DNA from: JAVVSR01 sp036654095
Lineage (GTDB): Bacteria > Bacillota > Clostridia > Christensenellales > CAG-917
Assembly (NCBI GenBank): GCA_036654095.1
Contig: JAVVSR010000001.1
Span: forward strand, 1 to 64,000
DNA: 64,000 nucleotides
Direction of reading: 5' to 3'
In this document: positions 35,176 to 43,234 of the stretch, in pieces
Numbering within the stretch: position 1 is the stretch's first letter
Layout of the letters: each line of letters begins with the position of its first letter
Position numbers and translations under genes: made by a program
Notes under the pieces: model-generated
Databases searched by the model: none
The model's input: only the letters and a program-made list of their open reading frames with translations
Told to the model about the DNA's origin: nothing

Positions 35176-36336
35176 TTACATTTTACTAAATAACTTTATT
35201 ATGGTAACAAGGGCTGTTATTGAACCAATAACAATAATAATAATACCAAAAATCTTGCCTTTCGCGCTAACCTTAGTAGACTCGTCATCATATGAGCAAA
35301 CGGATTTATTGCTTATTTCATCGCATTGTTCAACATTTTTATCATCTATATCAGTTGAATTATCCGATTTTGTTTCGGGGTCAAAAGTTGAGGCTGGGGC
35401 AGTAAAAGTAGGAATTTCAGCAACAGGTTTTTGATAAACGGGTTGAGGCGCAACGGCTGGTTGATAAACAGGTTGAGGCGCAACGGCTGGTTGATAAACA
35501 GGTTGAGGCGCAACAGGTTCATACGCAACTTTTTTAAATTCAGGTACTGAAGCATCAAATTTAGTTTCTTCAATAACTTCATCGACTTCAACTATTTGCT
35601 CGTCAACTTCCTCAACTTGGCCTTTCCCCTTTTTTTCTTTTTTTACTTTTTCAGGTTTTGCTTCTTTTTCTTTTTTAGATTTAACACCTTTTTGCTTGCC
35701 TAAAATGTCTTGAAGATTGTCATTACAAATAATAGGGGCAGGGCGAGGCTTCGGAATTGGCTTAGCAACTGGCTCAACTTTTTCAGGTGTAGTGTTATAA
35801 GAAGGGATATCTGAAACTTGCCAACTTTGATTTTGGATAGGTTGTGGAGCAGGAATATCTTTTGGAGCTTGAACAGGCACATCGACAGTTGCTGTGTGTG
35901 AGGGTATTTCAGCGGATTGCCAACTAGGTTGTTGTTTTTGAGGTTGCGTGTTTGACGAAACTCGTTCAACAACTACGGCTGGCATATCGTTTATAGTTTG
36001 CACCGCTAGCGTTTCTGAATTATTTGGAGTATTCGATAAATATCTTTCATTGGCGGCTTGCTTGTTGCTGGCAGGTTTAACTTTTTTAGCTTCAGCAGCT
36101 TGCGCAGCGGCCTCCTTAGCTTCTTTAATTTCTTCTTCGTCAACAATAACTTTTGCCTTCATAATCCAATCATCTACCTCGGAATAAGCAACATTTCGTG
36201 AATAACCTTGCTCACAAATTTGCAAATATTTTGCATTAGCTTTTGACTTGATACGATTAATCATAACAACAAGTTTTTCGCTTTTTCGCACGTCCTTAAA
36301 AATCTCATCAATATGCGATTCTAACCTTGAATCCAT
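35176..36336 (-). CDS. Proline-rich, tail-anchored protein with decapeptide repeats
   Basis: 386 residues, family not recognised. N-terminal charged helical domain (about 1-90, 'LESHIDEIFKDVRKSEKLVVMI'), then a Pro/Gln/Lys-rich low-complexity middle. Near 280-310 a PVYQPAVAPQ-like decapeptide occurs three times, encoded by three 30-base DNA repeats (35431-35520). A C-terminal membrane helix (about 363-382, 'IFGIIIIVIGSITALVTI') puts the bulk in the cytoplasm as a tail-anchored protein, or outside if the orientation differs. GGGAGG precedes the ATG. The function is unknown; such layouts occur in envelope or scaffold proteins. Confidence 0.7.
   Translation of the reverse strand: MDSRLESHIDEIFKDVRKSEKLVVMINRIKSKANAKYLQICEQGYSRNVAYSEVDDWIMKAKVIVDEEEIKEAKEAAAQAAEAKKVKPASNKQAANERYLSNTPNNSETLAVQTINDMPAVVVERVSSNTQPQKQQPSWQSAEIPSHTATVDVPVQAPKDIPAPQPIQNQSWQVSDIPSYNTTPEKVEPVAKPIPKPRPAPIICNDNLQDILGKQKGVKSKKEKEAKPEKVKKEKKGKGQVEEVDEQIVEVDEVIEETKFDASVPEFKKVAYEPVAPQPVYQPAVAPQPVYQPAVAPQPVYQKPVAEIPTFTAPASTFDPETKSDNSTDIDDKNVEQCDEISNKSVCSYDDESTKVSAKGKIFGIIIIVIGSITALVTIIKLFSKM
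35431..35520. repeat. Three 30-base in-frame repeats inside the proline-rich gene
   Basis: Units at 35431, 35461 and 35491, each starting TTGATAAACRGGTTGAGGCG. The last two are nearly identical. They encode a decapeptide with Pro, Val, Tyr and Gln and keep the frame. Confidence 0.9.
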
Positions 36337-36616
36337 TAAAAATCCTCCCTTGACATATATTTAACTAATATAATCTTAAACTATTTTAAATTATAAAACA
36401 AGTGTTTTTATACATTTATGACAAATAATGTAAAAATATGTAAAAAAAATGACATATTCTTAACTTTTGCTAAAATATAATTACCTAATTATTATGTTGT
36501 TATTTTATAAAATAAAACAAAACAAAAAAAACTCTTATAAGCGCCTACATAAGTTTATAATTTTTGTATTGATTTAATACAAATAACATAGTTATATTAG
36601 CTAGTATAAAAAAAAA

Positions 36617-37120
36617 TTAACGCAGGTTATCGTCATCGACTATCGTGTTGTCGTCGATATTGATGTTTACAGCTTTATATTTTATATTTTCATTTTTTGA
36701 AAGTAAAATTTTCACAAAATCGCCATTTAGTTCAGGTTTAATATTAATGACCGAATAACCGAAATCCTCATCGTTTTTTTGGCGGACGGGACGATATTGA
36801 AGATGAAGTTTGTTAAGTGGTTTTTCCTCAACAATAACTAAGATATTTTCAATAGGCAAGGAAGTATAAAAAATACCGCATTGAGTAATCAACTTATTAT
36901 CCTTAACAACATAGTATTCATTTATAAACATAGCTATACATAACAATAAAAGAAGTATTGAACTAATAAGTGAAAGGGTAGGAATAATTCTACTAGTTGT
37001 CATAAAAACACCTACGCCTGTTATAATTAAAATGTTGATAACAAGAGCGGACAATGTAACGGCTAAAACGCAACCTAGCAAAAAATAAACAATTTTTAAT
37101 TGTAATAAACGAAATTTCAT
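36617..37120 (-). CDS. Membrane protein with PH-like domain
   Basis: 167 residues. Two membrane helices (about 10-35 and 44-67) are followed by a soluble beta-rich part (about 70-160) beginning 'YYVVKDNKLITQCGIFYTSLPIENILVI', the pattern of bacterial PH-like domains of the YyaB/YdbS kind ('y.i.dd.L.i..g......I.i..I..i'). The function of such proteins is mostly unknown; they are membrane-associated. GAGG lies 6 bases before the ATG. It is divergent from the DUF2156-GNAT gene (86 bases apart). Confidence 0.65.
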   Translation of the reverse strand: MKFRLLQLKIVYFLLGCVLAVTLSALVINILIITGVGVFMTTSRIIPTLSLISSILLLLLCIAMFINEYYVVKDNKLITQCGIFYTSLPIENILVIVEEKPLNKLHLQYRPVRQKNDEDFGYSVINIKPELNGDFVKILLSKNENIKYKAVNINIDDNTIVDDDNLR

Positions 37121-37171
37121 AAGCTACCTCAAATATATGTTATCACATTTGCCAAAAAAATACAATAGCTT

Positions 37172-37200
37172 TTTGCATTTTCTATAAAATGTGATATAAT
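37172..37200 (+). promoter_or_regulatory. Promoter placed at the start codon (probably leaderless mRNA)
   Basis: TTTGCA (37172-37177), 17-base spacer, TATAAT (37195-37200). The ATG begins at 37207, where transcription itself should start, and no Shine-Dalgarno sequence is present. Confidence 0.65.
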
Positions 37201-37206
37201 AAAATT

Positions 37207-39090
37207 ATGATACATTTTGATAAAGTTACAATACAGGCTATGCCTGCAATTAGCGAGTATGTTAAGGCTTGCGGTTCTATCGGTAGCGATTACTGTTGGG
37301 GCAGTTGGTTATCGTGGTACGATGTTGAAAAAATAGAGTGGGCAAAGCAAAATGACGCAGTTTATATAAAGGCGGCGATGGATGGCGAAACAGTATTTTT
37401 ATCACCGCTGACAAGCATTGAAAACTATGCTGAAGCAATTAATGAAATACATCGATACGCGGTTGCGCAAGATATACCGTTTAAAGTAGTTTTTGCAACA
37501 GAACAGCAGGTTAATACTGTAAAAAACTTTAAATTAAGTACCGATTTAGGAAATTCAGAGTACTTGTATAATCCATCGGATTTAATTAATTTACAAGGTA
37601 AAAAGTACCACGCTAAGCGCAATCATATTTATCGTTTTACAAGTTCGTACGATTTTATATATCGCGCGTATAATGACAATGATTTTAACGGGGTCGTCGA
37701 CCTTATGAATTTGTGGGGTGAAAATCGAGAGAGAATATCTTTTGAGGAAGAGAAAAAAGCGCTAATCGGTATGCTCGTTTTAGGCGATATGTACAAACAT
37801 TTTGTTGACGTTATTGAAATTGATGGAAGGATAGTTGCAGTTTCGGTTGGCGAACTTACATCGGCAAATGTTGGCGTTGTTCTATTTGAAAAAGCCGATA
37901 TGAGCTTTGAAGGTATTTATACTTTTTTAAGCAAAACTTTTGCCGAAATTCATTTTAAGGATACATTGTACATTGACCGTCAGGAGGATATGAATATTGA
38001 TGGATTGCGTCGCGCAAAGCAATCGTATTATCCTATTATGCTTTTGCACAAGTATACGATTACTGAAAATGACGAAATTCAGCTTTTTAACTTATATAGC
38101 GAAGCTTTTGACGACAGCGAAGCTTACCGCAAATACTTTTCTAATGTGATGAAAAAACAAGCCGAGGTTATAAGTATTGAAGAAAATGGAACTATTGTTT
38201 CGGCGCTATATCTATTTAATAAGTTACTTTGCGTAGCGGATATTAAAATTCCTTGCGCATTTGTTACCGCCGTCGCCACCTTGAAAAAATGCAGAAATAA
38301 AGGATATATGGCGCAGTTGATGGATAAGGCTATTTTAAATTTATACGAACGCGAAATACCGCTTGCTTTGTTATATCCGTTTAAGCCAGATTTTTATTGT
38401 AAATTTGGGTTTGCAAGCATTGATAAGGTTTCATATATTAAAATTGAATTTAATCCAAATAGTGAATATCGGGCAGTTAAGACTGACGATTTAAATGAAT
38501 TAAAGTCGGCTTACGATAATTTTGCGAAGGGTAGCGCATATTATATTGAGCGTAGCGAGCAAGATTTTGAAGCGCGGTTAGCCGAATTAAAGGTTGATGA
38601 TGGTCGCGCCTATGTTATATACAAAAACAATGTTCCACAAGGCTATTTTTTGTATAAAAATGAAGTAGAGGAAGGCGCGTATTCATCGGAAATGCTAAGC
38701 TGTGTTGAATTTTTAAATGGCGAAACAGTTATGATTATTTCGGATAACGGCATTTCAGGCGCGCAAGCTAGAATAATAAATTGTAACAAATTGGTTGAAA
38801 TTTTAAATGATAAGTCAAGTCAATTTAATTGCAACATTGTTGACGATGTTATTTGTAGTAAATATTTAGAAAACACCAACAATATTGTTGACAATAAATT
38901 AAGCTTAACTGACGATATTGTTGAACAAAATAACATCAATTTAATAGTGCAAAATACCGAAAGCGCGAATGAAGTTAGCGATAATACTAGGGAAAATATA
39001 AAATTAAACATATTAGAACTTACTGAAGCTGTTTTTGCTAAGTTTGAAAAAAGCAGCGAAAAAAATGGTTTTATTGTTGACCGTTATTAA
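37207..39090 (+). CDS. DUF2156-GNAT fusion acetyltransferase-like protein
   Basis: 627 residues in at least two parts. Residues 1 to about 280 resemble the DUF2156 / phosphatidylglycerol lysyltransferase C-terminal domain, a double GNAT-like fold ('GSWLSWYDVEKIEW', 'KKYHAKRNHIYRF', 'DTLYIDRQEDMNIDGLRRAKQSYYP'). Residues about 285-420 form a GNAT of the Eis-like type with the acetyl-CoA loop 'TLKKCRNKGYMAQLM' and 'PFKPDFYCKFGF'. The last 200 residues are less clear; the end is Asn-rich and low in complexity. The substrate is unknown. It is a single-gene unit with a promoter that seems to make leaderless mRNA. Confidence 0.75.
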   Translation: MIHFDKVTIQAMPAISEYVKACGSIGSDYCWGSWLSWYDVEKIEWAKQNDAVYIKAAMDGETVFLSPLTSIENYAEAINEIHRYAVAQDIPFKVVFATEQQVNTVKNFKLSTDLGNSEYLYNPSDLINLQGKKYHAKRNHIYRFTSSYDFIYRAYNDNDFNGVVDLMNLWGENRERISFEEEKKALIGMLVLGDMYKHFVDVIEIDGRIVAVSVGELTSANVGVVLFEKADMSFEGIYTFLSKTFAEIHFKDTLYIDRQEDMNIDGLRRAKQSYYPIMLLHKYTITENDEIQLFNLYSEAFDDSEAYRKYFSNVMKKQAEVISIEENGTIVSALYLFNKLLCVADIKIPCAFVTAVATLKKCRNKGYMAQLMDKAILNLYEREIPLALLYPFKPDFYCKFGFASIDKVSYIKIEFNPNSEYRAVKTDDLNELKSAYDNFAKGSAYYIERSEQDFEARLAELKVDDGRAYVIYKNNVPQGYFLYKNEVEEGAYSSEMLSCVEFLNGETVMIISDNGISGAQARIINCNKLVEILNDKSSQFNCNIVDDVICSKYLENTNNIVDNKLSLTDDIVEQNNINLIVQNTESANEVSDNTRENIKLNILELTEAVFAKFEKSSEKNGFIVDRY

Positions 39091-39244
39091 GTTGCTAAAA
39101 AATAAATTATTATGTATAATAAAGATAATCTGCAATTTAATTTGCATAATTAATAGCTATCCGTTTGGGGGCTAATTGAAACGGTTTACAAAATTTTTAT
39201 AAAATTATAGTTTTCTAATTTTATTTATTTTATTGCTAATGGCT
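39091..39244. other. AT-rich spacer before the repeat array
   Basis: I see no gene or clear signal between the GNAT stop codon and the 40-base repeat array. Confidence 0.4.
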
Positions 39245-39402
39245 AAAAATAGCTGTTGGTAAAATCGTAGAAAGAGTATAAGGCAAAAATAGCTGTTGGT
39301 AAAATCGTAGAAAGAGTATAAGGCAAAATAGCTGTTGGTAAAATCGTAGAAAGAGTATAAGGCAAAAGTAGCTGTTGGTAAAATTGTAGAAAGAGTATAA
39401 GG
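39245..39402. repeat. Tandem array, four copies of a 39-40-base unit
   Basis: Units start at 39245, 39285, 39325 and 39364. Each contains AGCTGTTGGTAAAATCGTAG followed by AAAGAGTATAAGGC; copies 1-2 are 40 bases and 3-4 are 39. The length change breaks any reading frame, so it is not coding. It lies between the GNAT gene and the aconitase-family gene. Confidence 0.9.
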
Positions 39403-39559
39403 CAAAAATATATTTTTAAATTATTTTGTTATTTTGTAAAACTAGGTAAGTTTTACTCGCATAAAATTATTTAAATTTAGACATTTTTTATAGCAACAAC
39501 ATTACAAGTAAATGAAAATTAATATCAAAAGTGATATTTGGTAAATTTAAAGGTGAAAT

Positions 39560-41812
39560 ATGATTGAGTTGTTAAATAACGGAGTGTATGTTTCAAATGG
39601 CAAAGTGATTTCAAAGCAAAATGCGATTGAAAGTTTTTCTTACCCTTCTGAAATTGAAAATGCTTACAAGGGCACAATAGCTTATTCTATTTTAAACAAA
39701 CATAACGCTGTTGCCATTACATCGCCAAAAATGGCTTTAAACATTAAATTTGACGCGTTAGCCTCGCACGACATAACTTATGTTGGGATAATTCAAACGG
39801 CGAAAGCGTCTGGGTTACAAAATTTCCCCGTACCATATGTTTTGACAAACTGTCACAACTCTTTGTGCGCGGTTGGCGGCACGATAAACGAAGATGACCA
39901 TTTGTTTGGATTGTCGGCTGCAAAAAAATATGGCGGAATTTATGTGCCTGCAAATATGGCGGTAATTCATACTTATATGCGCGAAAACTTGGCTGGTTCG
40001 GGGAAAATGATTTTGGGGAGCGACAGCCATACGCGTTATGGAGCGATTGGCACTTTAGCTATTGGCGAAGGTGGACCTGAACTTGTAAAACAACTTCTAT
40101 CGCGCACTTACGATATAGGGTATCCCGAGGTTATCGCAGTCATTTTAGAGGGCGAAGTTTCTAAGGGAGTTGGCCCTCAAGACGTTGCTTTAGCTATTAT
40201 TGGCGAAGTTTTTAAAAGTGGTTTTGCTAAAAACAAAATTTTGGAGTTTATTGGTTCGGGTATTGACAACTTATCAATGGAATTTAGAAATGGCATTGAT
40301 GTTATGACAACGGAAACTGCGTGTCTGTCAAGTATTTGGACAACCGATTATAAAACTCGCGACTATCTAACTACATATGGTAGAGCTAACGAGTTTAAAC
40401 AATTAAAACCTGCGACAGTCGCGTATTATGATGGCGCAATAAAAGTTGATTTAAGTGAAATTGAACCGATGATAGCTTTGCCGTTTCATCCAAGCAATGT
40501 GTATAAATTGAAGGACCTTTTAATTAATCCTATGGATATTTTATCTAAAGTTGAGGAGGAGGGGAAAAAGCTTCTGAATAACCCCAAAATTGACTTTAAA
40601 CTTACCGATAAGGTAGTTGACGGCAAGATTTTGGTAGGACAAGGCATTATTGCGGGTTGCGCAGGTGGCACTTTGGACAATATTGTAATGGCATCTAATA
40701 TCCTTAAAAACGCTACTGTTGGCGCGGACGCTTTTTCGTTAAGTATTTATCCGTCAAGTCAGCCGATATATTTGGAGCTGATGAAAAACGGTTATTTAAG
40801 CGAACTTGTTAAGGTTGGCGCAATTATAAAACCTGCCTTCTGCGGCCCTTGTTTTGGAGCGGGTGATGTGCCTGCTAATAACGTATTAAGTATTCGCCAT
40901 ACTACGCGTAATTTTGAAAGTCGTGAAGGAAGCAAGCCATCAAATGGTCAAATTGCATCTGTTGCGCTTATGGACAGTCGGTCGATTGCGGCAACTGCTT
41001 TAAACCACGGCATTTTATCAAGCGCGGTTGATATTGATTTTAATGATGAAATTCCTACGTTTAATTACGACGCTGGTATATATGAAAAACGTGTTTATAA
41101 CGGTTTCGGCAAAGGCAATATTAATGAAAATTTAATTTATGGCCCAAACATAGCGGATTGGCCCGCGCTTCAACCTTTGCCAGATAACTTAATTGTTAAA
41201 CTTGCCGCGGTTATTAATGACGAAGTGACAACAACCGACGAGCTTATTCCTAGTGGCGAAACGTCGTCATATCGTAGCAATCCGCTTAGACTTGCCGAGT
41301 TTACGTTATCAAGAAAATGTCCCGATTATGTGCAAAATACTAAAAATATCAAAGTTAATTCGGATAACTTCAATAGCGGTGTGTCTGTGCCTGAAATTGA
41401 AAATGCTTTATGGATTTCTAATTTAAAACTAAATGGTAAAACATCATATGGCAGCGCAATCTACGCAAAAAAACCGGGTGATGGCAGCGCTCGCGAGCAA
41501 GCGGCTTCGTGTCAACGTGTTTTAGGCGGTGTTGCAAACTTCGCCAAAGAGTACGCTACAAAGCGTTATCGCAGTAATGTTATAAATTGGGGTATGCTTC
41601 CATTTGTAACAAAGTTTATTTTTGAAAACGATGATATCATTATTATACCAAATATTCGCTGTTTATTTGAGCAGGGCGAAAGTAGGTTTTTAGCTAAAGT
41701 TATTAGAAAAGGCGAGTCTATTGATGCGCTTGTCACTATTGATACCTTAACTGACGATGAACGTGACATTATTTTGGCTGGTTGTTTGATTAATTATTAC
41801 GCTAAACAATAG
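39560..41812 (+). CDS. Aconitase-family hydratase (YbhJ-like)
   Basis: 750 residues, aconitase superfamily. 'ILGSDSHTRYGAIGTLAIGEGG' (about 150-173) is the conserved DSHT region. Cluster-ligand cysteines are present: Cys367 in 'IIAGCAGGT' and Cys428/Cys431 in 'AFCGPCFGAGD', so a 4Fe-4S cluster is expected. The swivel domain has 'GDGSAREQAASCQRVLGG' (about 634-651) and 'SNVINWGMLPF'. Length and layout match YbhJ-type hydratases rather than AcnA/B. The substrate is unknown: isomerisation of citrate, methylcitrate or another tricarboxylate is possible. It ends at a terminator before the paaK-ior operon, so co-regulation is not implied. Confidence 0.85.
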   Translation: MIELLNNGVYVSNGKVISKQNAIESFSYPSEIENAYKGTIAYSILNKHNAVAITSPKMALNIKFDALASHDITYVGIIQTAKASGLQNFPVPYVLTNCHNSLCAVGGTINEDDHLFGLSAAKKYGGIYVPANMAVIHTYMRENLAGSGKMILGSDSHTRYGAIGTLAIGEGGPELVKQLLSRTYDIGYPEVIAVILEGEVSKGVGPQDVALAIIGEVFKSGFAKNKILEFIGSGIDNLSMEFRNGIDVMTTETACLSSIWTTDYKTRDYLTTYGRANEFKQLKPATVAYYDGAIKVDLSEIEPMIALPFHPSNVYKLKDLLINPMDILSKVEEEGKKLLNNPKIDFKLTDKVVDGKILVGQGIIAGCAGGTLDNIVMASNILKNATVGADAFSLSIYPSSQPIYLELMKNGYLSELVKVGAIIKPAFCGPCFGAGDVPANNVLSIRHTTRNFESREGSKPSNGQIASVALMDSRSIAATALNHGILSSAVDIDFNDEIPTFNYDAGIYEKRVYNGFGKGNINENLIYGPNIADWPALQPLPDNLIVKLAAVINDEVTTTDELIPSGETSSYRSNPLRLAEFTLSRKCPDYVQNTKNIKVNSDNFNSGVSVPEIENALWISNLKLNGKTSYGSAIYAKKPGDGSAREQAASCQRVLGGVANFAKEYATKRYRSNVINWGMLPFVTKFIFENDDIIIIPNIRCLFEQGESRFLAKVIRKGESIDALVTIDTLTDDERDIILAGCLINYYAKQ

Positions 41813-41840
41813 CGTTAAAAATGTAAAATTACAAATTTTT

Positions 41841-41873
41841 AAAGCGAGTTTAGTTGTAATAAGCTCGCTTTTA
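41841..41873 (+). terminator. Terminator after the aconitase-family gene
   Basis: AAAGCGAG (41841-41848) pairs with CTCGCTTT (41864-41871), followed by T-rich sequence. Confidence 0.7.
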
Positions 41874-41929
41874 TGTTATTATATAAAGAATATTATGTAA
41901 TAACAAATAAGATACCGAGGCTAAAGGAA

Positions 41930-43219
41930 ATGTTTAACGAAAAAATTGAAACACTTGAAAGGAAAGAAATGCAGAAAATTCAACTCGAACGTTTACAGCG
42001 TATTGTCAAATACGCATATGACCGCGTTGGATTTTACCGCAACAAGTTTGACGCAATTAATTTGAAACCCGAAGATATTAAATCTTTGGACGACATTAAA
42101 AAAATTCCATATACGGTTAAAAGCGACCTCCGTGACAACTATCCTTATGGTCTGTCGGCAGTTAGTCTTGACGACATTGTGCGCGTGCACGCATCAAGTG
42201 GCACCAGTGGCAAACCTACGGTTGTCATTTATACCGAAAACGATTTGAAAATGTGGTCCGAGTGTATGGCGCGTATAGTCACGATGGCTGGCATAACCAA
42301 GCGCGATATTGTGCAAGTCTGTTTCGGATATGGATTGTTTACGGGCGCTTTAGGCTTACATCAAGGGCTTGAGCGAGTTGGCGCGACTGTTGTACCTGCT
42401 TCAAGCGGCAATACCGAAAGACAAATTATGCTTTTAAAAGATTTGGGTGTTACAGGCATTGTTTCAACTCCGTCATATGCACTTCATATTAGCGAAATGA
42501 TGAATAAATTAGGTTACTCTAAAGACGATTTTAAACTTAAATGGGGTTTGTTCGGTAGCGAGGCTTCTACTGTCGAAATGCATAAAGAATTGCAAAGTAA
42601 ACTTGGATTATTTCCTACTGACAACTATGGATTGTCTGAAATTATCGGCCCGGGCGTTTCGGGCGAGTGCTTAGAGAAAAATGGTATGCACATTAATGAG
42701 GACCACTTCTATCCTGAAATTATTAGCAGCGACACTCTCGAACCGTTGCCTAATGGCGAGTGGGGCGAGCTTGTTTTAACGACTTTGACTAAGGAAGGTA
42801 TGCCTGTTTTGCGTTATCGCACAAAGGATATTACTCGTCTTATTGACGAGCCTTGTAAGTGCGGTCGTACGCTTGTTAGAATGGATAGGATTAAGGGCAG
42901 AAGCGATGATATGCTTAAAATCAGAGGGGTAAATGTGTTCCCGTCGCAAATTGAAAGCGTGCTTATGGAATTGCCCGAAATAGGCAATCAATATCATATT
43001 TGGGTAAAGCGCGACGGCCATATGGATGTTTTGGAAGTTGATGTTGAAGTCGCTGACGCAAGTATTATTGAGGACTACAAAAATTTACAAGCCTTAATCC
43101 AAAAGGTTAAACACAATTTAAAAGTTGTGCTACAAATAGACGCTGTTGTTAGACTAGTTGAACCTATGACTCTTAAACGTTTTGAAGGCAAAGCGCAAAG
43201 GGTTACCGATTTACGTTAA
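41930..43219 (+). CDS. paaK: Phenylacetate-CoA ligase (first copy)
   Basis: 429 residues. Adenylate-forming ligase that activates phenylacetate or other arylacetates with CoA and ATP. Motifs: 'ASSGTSGKPTVVIYT' (P-loop, about 94-108), 'YGLSEIIGPGVSGEC', 'RTKDITRL' and 'GRSDDMLKIRGVNVFPSQIESVL' (about 324-346). I chose the ATG at 41930, where family proteins begin and with GAGG 9 bases upstream; the longer start at 41873 overlaps the terminator. First gene of a five-gene unit paaK-iorA-iorB-paaK-ACT. Confidence 0.92.
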   Translation: MFNEKIETLERKEMQKIQLERLQRIVKYAYDRVGFYRNKFDAINLKPEDIKSLDDIKKIPYTVKSDLRDNYPYGLSAVSLDDIVRVHASSGTSGKPTVVIYTENDLKMWSECMARIVTMAGITKRDIVQVCFGYGLFTGALGLHQGLERVGATVVPASSGNTERQIMLLKDLGVTGIVSTPSYALHISEMMNKLGYSKDDFKLKWGLFGSEASTVEMHKELQSKLGLFPTDNYGLSEIIGPGVSGECLEKNGMHINEDHFYPEIISSDTLEPLPNGEWGELVLTTLTKEGMPVLRYRTKDITRLIDEPCKCGRTLVRMDRIKGRSDDMLKIRGVNVFPSQIESVLMELPEIGNQYHIWVKRDGHMDVLEVDVEVADASIIEDYKNLQALIQKVKHNLKVVLQIDAVVRLVEPMTLKRFEGKAQRVTDLR

Positions 43220-43234
43220 TAATTTGAGGTATAT

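Noticed and set aside
39205..39405. Reverse-strand frame with repeated Tyr/Phe-rich peptide
   Set aside because: It runs through the 39-40-base repeat array, whose units of 40 bases break the frame; there is no ribosome site and no conservation argument.
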